A stretch of DNA of 64,000 nt from Agromyces sp. 3263 (GTDB lineage: Bacteria > Actinomycetota > Actinomycetes > Actinomycetales > Microbacteriaceae): assembly GCF_031456545.1 (NCBI RefSeq), contig NZ_JAVDUV010000001.1:124001-188000 (forward strand). Reading direction: 5' to 3'. The notes beneath the pieces are model-generated. The model saw only the letters and a program-made list of their open reading frames with translations, did no database searches and had not been told where the DNA came from. A program made the position numbers and the translations under genes. Position 1 is the stretch's first letter. Every line of letters starts with the position of its first letter. Positions 1-8,228 of the stretch are shown here, in pieces.

Positions 1-2066
1 GAATCCGCGGAGCCCGGCTCGACGTCGCTGCCGTCGAGCGCTCGCGCCGCGAGTCCCTGCTTCGAGTCGATGAGCTCGGCGATGCGCGCGTCGATCGTGT
101 GCGCGGCGATGATGCGCCACGCGGTGACCGGCTCGTCCTGGCCGATGCGGTGCACGCGGTCGATCGCCTGCGTCTGCTCGGCGGCCGTCCAGCTGAGCTC
201 GGCGAGCACCACGTTGGACGCCGCCTGCAGGTTGACGCCGACGCCGGCGGCCGTGAGCGAGCAGACCGCCACGGCGACCTCGGGATCCGTGTTGAACGCG
301 TCGATCGCGGCCTGGCGCTGCAGCGCGGTCTGGTCGCCGCGCAGCGACACGGTGCGCAGCTCGCGCGCGGCGAGTGCCGCCTCGGCCTGGTCCATGACGT
401 CGATGTGCTTCGCGAAGAACACGACCTTGCCCACCGAGCGGGCGAGCTGGGCCGCGTAGTCGGCCGCGAGGCCGGCCTTGGCCTGCCCGATGCGGCGCAC
501 CATCGTGAAGACGTTCTCGCCCGACTTCGCCGACTTCGACTCCTCGAGCTCGGCGCTCGCGACGGCGCGGATGTACTGGTCGCGCTGGTCGTCGTCCAGA
601 TCGCCGATGCGAAGGTTGCGCGCCTCGACGAGGGCTCGGAAGCGGCCCACGAGGCGATTGCCGAGCTCGCGCTCGGCCGCCCGGACCGAGCGGCCCAGCT
701 CGTCGTCGAGCTCGACCGGCAGGTCGGCGATGCGCTTGTCGGGCAGGTCCGCCGCGACGTCGACCTTGCGGCGGCGCACGATGCCGAGGTCGATCACCGT
801 GCGGCGGGCCTCGACGTAGAAGCCGTGATCGGCCGGGGTCAGCCCGGTCTCCTCGAGCTTGCCGAGCAGCGCCGGCGAGGGCTTGTCGCCCTCGATCCAG
901 CCGAGGAACTGCCAGATGGCCCGGAAGTCGTCGACGTCGTTGATGAGCGGCGTGCCGGTGAGGGCCAGCAGCAGCGGGTCGCCGCCGGGAGCGGCGCGCC
1001 GGATGCGGTCGGCGAGCGCGAGCACGTTGCGCGAGCGCTGCGACTGCAGGTTCTTGATGAAGTGCGCCTCGTCGACGACCATGCCGCGAAAGCCGAGGGT
1101 CGACAGCCACGCCATGTGCCGGTCGAGCACGTCGTAGTTGACGATCACCACGTCGGCGAAGGCGTCGAGGGTGTCGCCGTCGCCGTGGATGACCGTGGCT
1201 CGCCGGTGCGGCGTCCACCGCTCGACCTCGCGGGCCCAGTTCATCTTCACGACGTTCGGCACGACCGCGAGCAGCGGGTAGGCGTCGGCGACGGATGCCG
1301 CGAGCACGGACTGCGCCGTCTTGCCGAGGCCCGGCTCGTCGGCGAGCAGGAACGTGCGGTGACCGAGCCGGGCGGACTCGATGAACCGCGCCTGGTGCTT
1401 CATGAGCTCGAGGCCGCGGGGGGCCAGCCGGTCGACGGCGGGCGCCTCGGGCAGCTCCATCGTGGCCGCCTGGCCGCCCGAGCCGAGCTCGAACGACTTG
1501 AACAGCGGGCCGAGCAGCTCCCAGTTGGCGAGGCGGCGCACGGGCACCACGGGTGCCGGCGGCTTGGAGAAGTCGGGCGCGAGGAAGGGGTTCGCGAGCA
1601 GGCGCGACCGCACCGAGGCCGGGATGACCTGGTTCTCGCCGAGCTCGGGCTTGGCCTCGGGCTCGCGCGTGATGATGAGCTCGTCGGGGCTCAGCTCGGC
1701 GCCGGACTCGAGCAGCCAGTCGCGGCGGAAGCGCTGCGCGACCGTGGAGATCGAGGCGTCGGGCTCCAGCAACTGGATGAGGCTCGTGTCGCGCGCGGCC
1801 GTCTTCGCGAGGATCTGCGCGATGCCGTCGAGGCGCTTCAGCAACTCGGCCCGCGCGGCGTCGGCGACCTCGGGGTCGGACTTCACCCGCGCCCGCTCCT
1901 CGCGCATGAGCAGCGCGATGACCTGGAACTTCGTGCGGTTGGTCGGCCCGAGCTTGCCCTTCTGCGCCTTGGTCTCGACCTCGCGCACCTTGCGCGCGAG
2001 GATCGGGATGATGGGTGCGTCGTCGTCACGTGATCTCGTGCGCTGGCGCTGCCTCGTCTGGGCCAT
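1..2066 (-). CDS. SNF2-family DEAD/DEAH-box helicase (3' end cut by window edge)
   Basis: ATP-dependent SNF2/SWI2-type DNA translocase. The open frame covers 688 codons from the ATG at 2066 and runs off the left edge without a stop. Seen directly: a Walker A motif (DEPGLGKT, about residue 240), a DEAH box (VVDEAHFIKN, about residue 330), a TGTP motif III (ALTGTPL), and helicase C-terminal motifs (NLQAASNVV and QAIDRVHRIGQ) near the window edge. These make it nearly complete, with only the extreme C-terminus missing. Start chosen for the GGGAGG Shine-Dalgarno just upstream. The N-terminal 170 residues are basic or charged and not recognised. The cellular role (repair, restriction or chromatin remodelling) cannot be told from this gene alone. 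Confidence 0.93.
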   Translation of the reverse strand, partial: MAQTRQRQRTRSRDDDAPIIPILARKVREVETKAQKGKLGPTNRTKFQVIALLMREERARVKSDPEVADAARAELLKRLDGIAQILAKTAARDTSLIQLLEPDASISTVAQRFRRDWLLESGAELSPDELIITREPEAKPELGENQVIPASVRSRLLANPFLAPDFSKPPAPVVPVRRLANWELLGPLFKSFELGSGGQAATMELPEAPAVDRLAPRGLELMKHQARFIESARLGHRTFLLADEPGLGKTAQSVLAASVADAYPLLAVVPNVVKMNWAREVERWTPHRRATVIHGDGDTLDAFADVVIVNYDVLDRHMAWLSTLGFRGMVVDEAHFIKNLQSQRSRNVLALADRIRRAAPGGDPLLLALTGTPLINDVDDFRAIWQFLGWIEGDKPSPALLGKLEETGLTPADHGFYVEARRTVIDLGIVRRRKVDVAADLPDKRIADLPVELDDELGRSVRAAERELGNRLVGRFRALVEARNLRIGDLDDDQRDQYIRAVASAELEESKSAKSGENVFTMVRRIGQAKAGLAADYAAQLARSVGKVVFFAKHIDVMDQAEAALAARELRTVSLRGDQTALQRQAAIDAFNTDPEVAVAVCSLTAAGVGVNLQAASNVVLAELSWTAAEQTQAIDRVHRIGQDEPVTAWRIIAAHTIDARIAELIDSKQGLAARALDGSDVEPGSAD

Positions 2067-2336
2067 GGTCCTCCCGCTCTCGGGCCGTCTCCGGCTCGCC
2101 CCCTCGTCACCGGTGGCGGTGGTCGGGACCGCTCGGGGCGACCGTGGTGTCGCCGCACGCGGTACGCCGAATCCCGAACCGAGCAGCACGCGAGCCGGGC
2201 TCACGTGGTCGGGCCGAAGAACGGATTCGTCGGGCGCGTGCCTATTCTAGCCCGACTGCGCGCGCGACGGGCGCCCGGGACGCGACGATGGCACCCATGA
2301 CCCGGATCCACCGGTGCGGCCGCCACGGAGTCGGCC

Positions 2337-2342
2337 TATGCT
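2337..2342 (+). promoter_or_regulatory. -10 element, leaderless promoter of the 2349 gene
   Basis: TATGCT followed by exactly 6 nt and then ATG. The transcript would begin at the start codon. This supports the small acidic ORF as a real gene. Confidence 0.55.
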
Positions 2343-2348
2343 TCAGCC

Positions 2349-2555
2349 ATGGACGAACGCGCGGGAGCGGGCGCCATCTCGCCCGAGGACGACGAATTCA
2401 CGGTGTCGCAGGACACGGAGTTCGACGAGGAGGAGCTCGCGGCCGACGACGACGACCGGCCGCTCGACGACAGCCTCGCCGATGAGGTGCCCGGCCTCGA
2501 CGCCGAGCGCCGGGTCGACCTCCGCGACGAACGCGCCCCCGACGCCGAGGACTGA
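2349..2555 (+). CDS. small highly acidic hypothetical protein (68 aa)
   Basis: Function not recognised. About 40% of residues are Asp or Glu and there is no Cys, signal peptide or membrane segment, so it is probably a small, disordered, cytoplasmic protein. The stretch around LDDSLADEVP faintly recalls short acidic repeats of actinobacterial DUF5709-type proteins; this is a weak impression. There is no Shine-Dalgarno, but a TATGCT hexamer sits 6 nt before the ATG, the leaderless arrangement used repeatedly in this window, which is the best evidence that it is expressed. It converges with the DUF2207 gene, ending 4 nt from that gene's stop. Confidence 0.62.
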   Translation: MDERAGAGAISPEDDEFTVSQDTEFDEEELAADDDDRPLDDSLADEVPGLDAERRVDLRDERAPDAED

Positions 2556-2559
2556 CGGC

Positions 2560-4509
2560 TCAGACGCCGCCGCCGCCTCCGCCGCCTCCACCACCGCCCG
2601 AGGAGCCTCCGCCGCCGGATCCGCTCGACGACGAGCTGGAGCTCGACCCCGACCACGACGTGCTCGACGCCGACGAGAACGACGCGACGCCCACGGCGAA
2701 GGCGCGCGAGTCGAACGTCCCCTGCCCCGCGTACCAGCCGGGCGTCTCGCCGCGCTCCTCGTAGAGCGCTGCGAGCTCACGGCTCCACTCCTGCTCGAGG
2801 CCGAAGAGCACGGCGTACGGCAGCAGGCGTTCGTTCAGCTTCAGCACCACGGCGGGGTCGAGGGTCACGGCGGTGGCCGCGGCATCCGGTGCCGTCGGCA
2901 CGCCCGCCACGGATGCCGCGGCGGGACGGTCCACGCGCAGCGCGCCGCTCGGGCTCTGCAGCACCCGCAGTCGATCGGCCTCGGCGAGCCGGATGTAGAG
3001 GCGCAGTCCCTCGAGGTGGTCGCGGATCTCGCGGCCTCGCTCGGTGAGCGGTCGGACTCCGGCGACCACGAACACCGCGGCGATGGCGGCCACGATGGCT
3101 CCGGCGAACAGGATGAAGGGCCAGGCGCCGCCGCGATGGTCGTCGAGCGCCACGACCCCGAACACGACGCTGAGGGTCGCGGCCCCGATCGCCGCGACGG
3201 CGAGCAGCAGCCGCAGCACCGGGTCGGGGCGCCGACGGAGTCCCTCCTGCGACACCCGCTTCGCCACGCCCTGCCGGAGCGCGAGGAGCCGGCGGCCGAG
3301 CGTCGTGTCTCGCGACTTCAGCTCGCGCCGCGCACCGGGGAACGGCGCGTCGCCGTAGAGGGCCGAGACCACCGAGATCGCGTCGGCGTCGCCCCACGCG
3401 CCGCCGACGAACTCGACGGCGTACTGCTTGCGGCCGGTCTCGACGACGCGGAGCTCTCCGGCCACCGCCCGCTCCAGGATGGTGGCGGTCACGCCCTTCT
3501 CCGCGCGGCCGACGAGGTCGGCGGCGACCATCGCGCTGACGCCCTCGGGCGGCTCGTACTGCGCGATGATGGTGCCCCGCCCGGGGTGATCGCGCCAGCG
3601 GAGCGCATACAGGACGATCGCGGCGACGAGGGCGGCGACGGCGAGGGCGGCGGCGACCGCTCCGGCGATGGCGGCGGGCGACGCCGCGAACGACTCGTCG
3701 CGCGGCTCGAACGTCGCAGGATCGAACGCGACGGCGAGCGTGAGGTTCTCGTAGGGGCCGAGGGCGACCGCCGTGGCGAGCACCGCCGGCGGCGCGGCAT
3801 CCGTCACCGCCAGTGAATCGCACGGCGTCGTCGAGCCCGCTCCTCCCCGGTAGCACGCCGTGTCGCCGGTGAAGCCCTCGGCGACCTCGGGCGACATGCG
3901 CAGCTCGGCGCTGACCCGGCCGAACGGCTGCGCCCAGCCGGTGCCGTTGACATCCCAGTAGAACTCGTCGATCGTCGCATCGTCGGGTTCGAGCGTCACG
4001 TTGTGCTGCGTGTAGCGGATGACATAGGTCTGCTCGCCGTGCACGAAGCCGTCGTCCGCGATGGTCACGAGGAGGAATTCGCCGTCGTCGTCCGCCTCGG
4101 CCTCGTACGAGCGCGGCGAGCCCGTGGCATCCGTCACCGACTCGATGCGGAGGTCGGTCGGGTGCCCCTGGTAGTCGATCGGGATGGCCCGGCGGATGCC
4201 GTGGTTCTGGTCGAACTCGGGGAACTGCGCCACGAGCGTCTCGGTCGTGGCGAGGGTGGATCGCCGCGCCGCGTCGCGCCCGAGTTCGTAGACCGCGTCG
4301 AACGACGCGAAGGTGAAGTCGTCGAGGCCCGTCGGCACCGACGACACCGGCGAGATCGTCGCCTGACGCCCGGCAGTCGTGACCGTGGTGGCAGCGGCGG
4401 CGGCCGCAGCTGGCGCGCCCGCGAGCGCGAGGGCGAGGGCGGCGATGGATGCCACGGCGCCCAGCGCGGCGAGGGCGGACGCGACGGCGCCGCCGGAACG
4501 ACGGATCAT
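2560..4509 (-). CDS. DUF2207 domain-containing membrane protein
   Basis: Large cell-envelope protein of unknown function (649 aa). Seen: an N-terminal signal or hydrophobic segment (about residues 8-38), an extracytoplasmic region of about 240 residues typical of DUF2207, a transmembrane helix at about 275-303, a cytoplasmic stretch, two more hydrophobic helices around 430 and 460, and a C-terminal Ser-rich then Gly-rich tail ending in a run of Gly before the last Val. The tail resembles that of TPM/DUF2207 proteins. The start is supported by TAGCGT 6 nt upstream of the ATG (leaderless). It is transcribed divergently from the CsoR-family regulator, with that regulator's palindrome in between, so metal-dependent co-regulation is possible but unproven. 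Confidence 0.85.
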   Translation of the reverse strand: MIRRSGGAVASALAALGAVASIAALALALAGAPAAAAAAATTVTTAGRQATISPVSSVPTGLDDFTFASFDAVYELGRDAARRSTLATTETLVAQFPEFDQNHGIRRAIPIDYQGHPTDLRIESVTDATGSPRSYEAEADDDGEFLLVTIADDGFVHGEQTYVIRYTQHNVTLEPDDATIDEFYWDVNGTGWAQPFGRVSAELRMSPEVAEGFTGDTACYRGGAGSTTPCDSLAVTDAAPPAVLATAVALGPYENLTLAVAFDPATFEPRDESFAASPAAIAGAVAAALAVAALVAAIVLYALRWRDHPGRGTIIAQYEPPEGVSAMVAADLVGRAEKGVTATILERAVAGELRVVETGRKQYAVEFVGGAWGDADAISVVSALYGDAPFPGARRELKSRDTTLGRRLLALRQGVAKRVSQEGLRRRPDPVLRLLLAVAAIGAATLSVVFGVVALDDHRGGAWPFILFAGAIVAAIAAVFVVAGVRPLTERGREIRDHLEGLRLYIRLAEADRLRVLQSPSGALRVDRPAAASVAGVPTAPDAAATAVTLDPAVVLKLNERLLPYAVLFGLEQEWSRELAALYEERGETPGWYAGQGTFDSRAFAVGVASFSSASSTSWSGSSSSSSSSGSGGGGSSGGGGGGGGGGGV

Positions 4510-4515
4510 GAGGCC

Positions 4516-4521
4516 ACGCTA
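4516..4521 (-). promoter_or_regulatory. -10 element, leaderless promoter of the DUF2207 gene
   Basis: TAGCGT on the minus strand, 6 nt before the ATG at 4509. Confidence 0.5.
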
Positions 4522-4557
4522 GCGCCCGCTCGCCCGGCCGACGATCCCGCATTCGGG

Positions 4558-4575
4558 GATACCCGGCCGGGTATC
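4558..4575. promoter_or_regulatory. CsoR-family operator (18-bp perfect palindrome)
   Basis: GATACCCGGCCGGGTATC is a perfect dyad of the TACCC-N-GGGTA type bound by CsoR/RcnR/FrmR-family repressors. It overlaps the expected -35 region of the regulator's promoter (the -10 is at 4589-4594) and lies about 40 bp upstream of the divergent DUF2207 -10. Autoregulation is the natural reading; control of DUF2207 is possible. Confidence 0.8.
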
Positions 4576-4588
4576 GGAGGACGCAGAG

Positions 4589-4594
4589 TATCCT
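4589..4594 (+). promoter_or_regulatory. -10 element, leaderless promoter of the CsoR-family gene
   Basis: TATCCT, 6 nt before the GTG start at 4601. Confidence 0.55.
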
Positions 4595-4600
4595 GATGCG

Positions 4601-4879
4601 GTGATCGACGACATCAAGAAGCGCGCCCTGCACCGCACGAAGATCATCGAGGGCCAGCTGCGCGGCATCGAGAAGATGATCGAGAACGAGGACTACTGCG
4701 TCGACATCATCACGCTCTCGCTGGCGGTGCAGAAGTCGCTGGGCTCGCTCAACAAGCTCCTCGTCGAGAACCACCTGCGCACGCACGTGACCGAGATGTA
4801 CGAGGCCGGCGGCGACCAGCGCGACGCCGCCGTCGCCGAACTGCTGCGCATCTTCGAGCTCTCCAACAACCGCGGGTAG
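4601..4879 (+). CDS. metal-sensitive transcriptional regulator, CsoR/RcnR/FrmR family
   Basis: DUF156-family all-helical repressor (92 aa), expected to work as a tetramer on a TACCC/GGGTA palindrome. Candidate sensing residues are C33, H58 and H62. Copper-type CsoR has Cys-His-Cys; the third position here is His, as in RcnR-type nickel/cobalt sensors, although no His is present near residue 3 as in RcnR. The cognate signal is therefore open (Cu, Ni/Co or a reactive electrophile). GTG start set by TATCCT 6 nt upstream. No copper ATPase, CopZ, or Ni/Co exporter lies next to it. The downstream partner is a macrodomain gene 8 nt away, unusual for this family. Confidence 0.93.
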   Translation: MIDDIKKRALHRTKIIEGQLRGIEKMIENEDYCVDIITLSLAVQKSLGSLNKLLVENHLRTHVTEMYEAGGDQRDAAVAELLRIFELSNNRG

Positions 4880-4887
4880 CCGAGCGG

Positions 4888-5430
4888 ATGCCGCGGATCG
4901 AACTCGTCACCGGCGACCTCACCGCCGAGCGCGTCGACGCCATCGTGAACGCGGCGAACTCGAGCCTGCTCGGCGGCGGCGGCGTCGACGGGGCCATCCA
5001 CCGCGCCGGCGGACCCTCGATCCTGGCGGAGTGCCGGGAGCTCCGGGCCACCGTGCTGCCCGACGGTCTGCCGACCGGTCGCGCGGTCGCGACGGGCGCC
5101 GGGAACCTGCACGCGCGATGGGTCGTGCACACCGTGGGCCCGGTGTGGCCCGGGCCGGGGCCCGAGGAGGCCTCGCGGCGGCGGCTCCTCGCCTCGTCCT
5201 ACCGGGAGTCGCTCGCGCTCGCGGCCGGCCTGGGCGCGGCATCCGTCGCGTTCCCGGCGATCTCCGCCGGGATCTACGGATGGCCCGCCGACGACGCTGC
5301 CCTCGTCGCGCTCGAGACCGCCGCCGGTGCGGATGCCGCCCCGGCACTGGTGCGGTTCGTGCTGTTCTCCGAGCGCATGCACGCGGTGTTCGCCGCGGCG
5401 GCCGAGCAGCTCGGGCTCGACCTGGACTGA
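4888..5430 (+). CDS. macrodomain protein (O-acetyl-ADP-ribose deacetylase-like)
   Basis: Macro domain of MacroD/YmdB type, expected to bind ADP-ribose and hydrolyse O-acetyl-ADP-ribose or ADP-ribosyl esters. The 180 residues are a single macro domain: GDLT at the N-terminus, [20 protein letters not shown] at about 19-38 (the ligand-binding Asn and glycine loop), the second loop [11 protein letters not shown] at about 123-133, then a C-terminal helix. It follows the CsoR-family gene by 8 nt on the same strand and probably shares its leaderless transcript, so a metal or redox cue could control it. It converges with the glycerophosphodiesterase gene, with a 14-bp gap. Confidence 0.93.
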   Translation: MPRIELVTGDLTAERVDAIVNAANSSLLGGGGVDGAIHRAGGPSILAECRELRATVLPDGLPTGRAVATGAGNLHARWVVHTVGPVWPGPGPEEASRRRLLASSYRESLALAAGLGAASVAFPAISAGIYGWPADDAALVALETAAGADAAPALVRFVLFSERMHAVFAAAAEQLGLDLD

Positions 5431-5444
5431 CCCTCGGGCGCGGC

Positions 5445-6368
5445 TCAGGTCCCTGGCGCCGTCACGGCGAGCCATTCGTCGAGGTCACTCGGCTGGTCGG
5501 TGATGATGCCGTCGACCCCGAGCGCACTCACCTCCTGCCACCGCTCGTGCGTGTTGAGGGTGTAGCAGAGCACCGCGACGCCGGCCTCGTGCAGCGCCTC
5601 GAGCGCGCCGGGCACCGCCGTCACCGAGGCCGCCGTCGTGCCGAAGCCGATGATGCCGAGCCGCTCCGCGAGCGGCACCGGATCGGCGGGCAGCTCGCGG
5701 ATCAGCATGATGCGCGGGGTCGTGGGCGACACCCGCTGCAGCGCGAACAGCGTCTCGAGGCTGAAGCTCTGCAGCACCACTCGGCCGCGCAGTCCGTGCT
5801 GCTCGATGAGGCCCACCACGGTGCGCACCTCCTCGGCACGCCAGTCGGCCTTGAGCTCGACGAGCGCACGGGCGTCGTTGCGGGCGGCGAGCGCGGTGAG
5901 GAACTCGTCGAGCGTCGGCATCCGCTCCCCCGCATAGTCGGCGCCGTACCAGGCGCCCACGTCGAGCCGCCGCAGCTGCTGGAGGTCGAGTTCCCCGACC
6001 ATGTGCGGGTCGCCCGTCACGCGTTCCAGCGTGGTGTCGTGGAAGAGCACGGGCACGCCGTCGCGCGTGAGCTGCACGTCGGTCTCGACGAAGGCGAGGT
6101 CGTCCATGGCGAGCTCGAGCGAGGGCATGGTGTTCTCGGGGGCCTCGGCGCGGTCGCCGCGGTGGCCGACGATGAAGGCCGCATCGCCCGGGAGCCGCAG
6201 GGCGCCGAACACGTCGACGGCCGACGCGGTCGTGGGCGTGGTCGCGACGAGGAGCACGGCCGCCATGGCGATGGTGCCGACGAGCGCGCAGGCCACGCGG
6301 ACGGCGCGGCGCGGCGGATGCGCGAGTCGTGCGGTCGTGGGGGCGAGCGCAGCGGGCGTGCGGGTCAC
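5445..6368 (-). CDS. glycerophosphodiester phosphodiesterase, exported
   Basis: GDPD-family hydrolase that releases glycerol-3-phosphate from glycerophosphodiesters or teichoic-acid-type polymers. Motifs: VGHRGDRAEAPENT (catalytic His and Glu), ETDVQLTRDGVPVLFHD (acidic pair and second His), VELK, and a C-terminal ALGVDGIITDQP. A basic region and hydrophobic segment ending ATTPTTASA form a signal peptide, so it should act outside the membrane. The frame is open to a GTG at 6419, but a minus-strand TAGAGT (6418-6423) overlaps that codon and would place the transcript start downstream of it. The GTG at 6368, with GGAAGG 10 nt upstream, gives a normal signal peptide and is preferred. If 6419 is used, the protein gains 17 residues. 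Confidence 0.9.
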   Translation of the reverse strand: MTRTPAALAPTTARLAHPPRRAVRVACALVGTIAMAAVLLVATTPTTASAVDVFGALRLPGDAAFIVGHRGDRAEAPENTMPSLELAMDDLAFVETDVQLTRDGVPVLFHDTTLERVTGDPHMVGELDLQQLRRLDVGAWYGADYAGERMPTLDEFLTALAARNDARALVELKADWRAEEVRTVVGLIEQHGLRGRVVLQSFSLETLFALQRVSPTTPRIMLIRELPADPVPLAERLGIIGFGTTAASVTAVPGALEALHEAGVAVLCYTLNTHERWQEVSALGVDGIITDQPSDLDEWLAVTAPGT

Positions 6369-6417
6369 GGGAGTCGGGCCTTCCCACCGGGCGCGCCGTC
6401 GCGCCGCGGTGCAGGTC

Positions 6418-6423
6418 ACTCTA
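6418..6423 (-). promoter_or_regulatory. -10 element upstream of the glycerophosphodiesterase gene
   Basis: TAGAGT on the minus strand; predicted transcript start near 6411, giving a leader of about 42 nt that carries GGAAGG at 6379-6384. Confidence 0.4.
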
Positions 6424-6432
6424 GCAACGTCG

Positions 6433-7956
6433 TTACCGTTTCGTTACCACTTCTTCGGGGGTCGCGTCGGCCTGCACGTCGGCGGTCGCTTCCGGGGTCG
6501 CCTCCGCCTCGGCCTCCGCCGTGATGCGATTCGCCATGCCCGAGAAGATCACCCCGTGGAACGGCAGGATCGCCCACCAGTACAGGCGGCCGGCCAGTCC
6601 CTTGGGGAAGAACACCGCCCGCTGCCGGTAGTCGGAGCCTCCGTCGGATGCCGCAGCGGCGCCGAGCTCCAGCCAGGCGCGTCCCGGCACCCGCATCTCG
6701 GCGCGCAGCCGGAGGAATCGCCCCCGGTCGATGGCCTCGACCCGCCAGAAGTCGACGGCGTCGCCGACATGCAGCGTGTCGGGATCGCGCCGGCCGCGGC
6801 GGAGGCCCACACCGCCGGTGAGCTTGTCCACCCACCCCCGAAGCGCCCACGCGAGCGGGAACGAGTACCAGCCGTTCTCCCCGCCAACGCCCTCGATGAC
6901 GCGCCAGAGGGAGGAAGGCGGGGCCGACGATCGACGGGAGCGCTCGTCGACGTAGACGGTGTGGCCCGCCCAGTCGGGGTCGCTCGGCAGGGGGTCGCTC
7001 GGCGCCCCCTCGACCTCGGCGTTGCGCCAGCTCGTCTCCACCTCGCCCTCGCGCTCGCGCTCCAGCGCCAGCCGCACCGCGCGGCGGTAGGGCAGCAGCC
7101 CCTCGGGCGGCGGCGGGATGACGGCGTCGATGTCGTGCTCGCGCATCACGCAGTCGAACTGCAACGACTCGATGATCGGCACGGCCAGCCGCCGCGGGAT
7201 CGGCGTGACGAGGTTCACCCATTGTCCGGCCAGCCACGGCGTGAGCACCGGCAGCGCGGCGATCGGACGCTGCGGCAGCCCCGCCTCCACCGCGTAGCCG
7301 TTCATGAGCTGCCCGTACCGGAACACGTCGGGGCCGCCGATGTCGAACGCGCGGTTCACGTCGGGCGCCACCTCGGCGGCGCGCATGAGGTAGTGCAGCA
7401 CGTCGCGCACGGCGATCGGCTGGATGAAGCTGCGCACCCAGCGCGGTGCCGGCATGTACGGCAGCACTTCGGTGAGGTGGCGGATCATCTCGAAGGACGT
7501 GGATCCCGATCCGATGATCACGCCCGCCTGGAGCACGATCGTCGGCACCCCCGACGCCAGGAGGATCTCCCCCACCTGCATCCGCGATCGCAGGTGCCGC
7601 GACAGCGCCACGCCCTCGGGGTGGAGACCGCCGAGGTACACGATGCGGCCGACGCCGTGCTCGCGCGCCGATGCCGCCACGTTGCGCGCGATGGCCAGCT
7701 CGGACGCCTCGAAGTCGCCGCGTCCGCCCATCGAGTGCACCAGGTAGTAGACGACCTCGACGCCCTCCATCGCGCCGTCCACCGCCGAGCGGTCCACGAG
7801 GTCGCCCTCGACGACGTCGACGGATGCCGCCCACGGGACGTCCCGCAGCCGATCCGCCCGGCGCACGAGCACCCGGACGTCGTGGCCGGCCTCGACCAGG
7901 CGCGGAACGAGCCGGCCGCCGATGTAGCCGGTCGCACCGGTGACGAGCACGCGCAC
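6433..7956 (-). CDS. SDR-family NAD(P)-binding protein with C-terminal DUF2867
   Basis: Atypical short-chain dehydrogenase (507 aa). The N-terminal half is a Rossmann fold opening with VTGATGYIGG (residues 5-14) and of the NmrA/NDUFA9-like type: YYLVHSMGG and the conserved SGVPTIVLQAGVIIGSGSTSFEM region are visible. The C-terminal 160 residues (from about 330) match the DUF2867 fold often fused to such proteins. Substrate unknown. Conserved neighbours in actinobacteria give no clear pathway. Starts at a GTG with a G-rich Shine-Dalgarno. It lies 30 nt downstream of the small conserved gene at 7987, so it may be read with the deoC operon. The last 30 residues are a low-complexity Ala/Glu/Thr tail. 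Confidence 0.9.
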   Translation of the reverse strand: MRVLVTGATGYIGGRLVPRLVEAGHDVRVLVRRADRLRDVPWAASVDVVEGDLVDRSAVDGAMEGVEVVYYLVHSMGGRGDFEASELAIARNVAASAREHGVGRIVYLGGLHPEGVALSRHLRSRMQVGEILLASGVPTIVLQAGVIIGSGSTSFEMIRHLTEVLPYMPAPRWVRSFIQPIAVRDVLHYLMRAAEVAPDVNRAFDIGGPDVFRYGQLMNGYAVEAGLPQRPIAALPVLTPWLAGQWVNLVTPIPRRLAVPIIESLQFDCVMREHDIDAVIPPPPEGLLPYRRAVRLALEREREGEVETSWRNAEVEGAPSDPLPSDPDWAGHTVYVDERSRRSSAPPSSLWRVIEGVGGENGWYSFPLAWALRGWVDKLTGGVGLRRGRRDPDTLHVGDAVDFWRVEAIDRGRFLRLRAEMRVPGRAWLELGAAAASDGGSDYRQRAVFFPKGLAGRLYWWAILPFHGVIFSGMANRITAEAEAEATPEATADVQADATPEEVVTKR

Positions 7957-7986
7957 GTGGACCCCCGTTCCGGGCCCGCACGTCGG

Positions 7987-8226
7987 TCAGGCCCGTTCGT
8001 TCCCTCGACGATAGTTGCCCGTCGCGCGCGCCAGCAGGTGCTGCGCCTGTGAATCGTCCGCGCGTTGGAGGGCCACGATGAGCCGTGCGGCATCCGCCCC
8101 GCCGACGGTCATGACGACCCGGCCGCCGCGCGACACCATCACGCCGCCCTGCTTCGTGACGCGGTAGTCGAACGGGTCGGCGACCAGTCGCCCACGCTCG
8201 TCGGATGCCCCGTCGCGGCCGCTCAT
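7987..8226 (-). CDS. small conserved actinobacterial protein (79 aa)
   Basis: Function unknown. The sequence has the layout of a conserved family I recall from actinobacteria: DPFDYRVTKQGGVMVSRGGR, then a helix-rich C-terminus ending LLARATGNYRRGNE. No membrane segment or Cys. The ATG lies 2 nt after the stop of the cysteine-less aldehyde dehydrogenase gene, with GAGG 6 nt upstream, so it is probably the last gene of the SorC-deoC-aldehyde dehydrogenase operon. Confidence 0.82.
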   Translation of the reverse strand: MSGRDGASDERGRLVADPFDYRVTKQGGVMVSRGGRVVMTVGGADAARLIVALQRADDSQAQHLLARATGNYRRGNERA

Positions 8227-8228
8227 GG

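Noticed and set aside
99..2033. 644-aa plus-strand open frame opposite the helicase
   Set aside because: Arg/Leu/Gly-rich shadow frame of high-GC DNA; the minus strand has clear helicase motifs.
6369..6419. 51-bp N-terminal extension of the glycerophosphodiesterase
   Set aside because: A -10 hexamer overlaps the upstream GTG, so that codon would not be transcribed; the shorter form has a normal signal peptide and Shine-Dalgarno.
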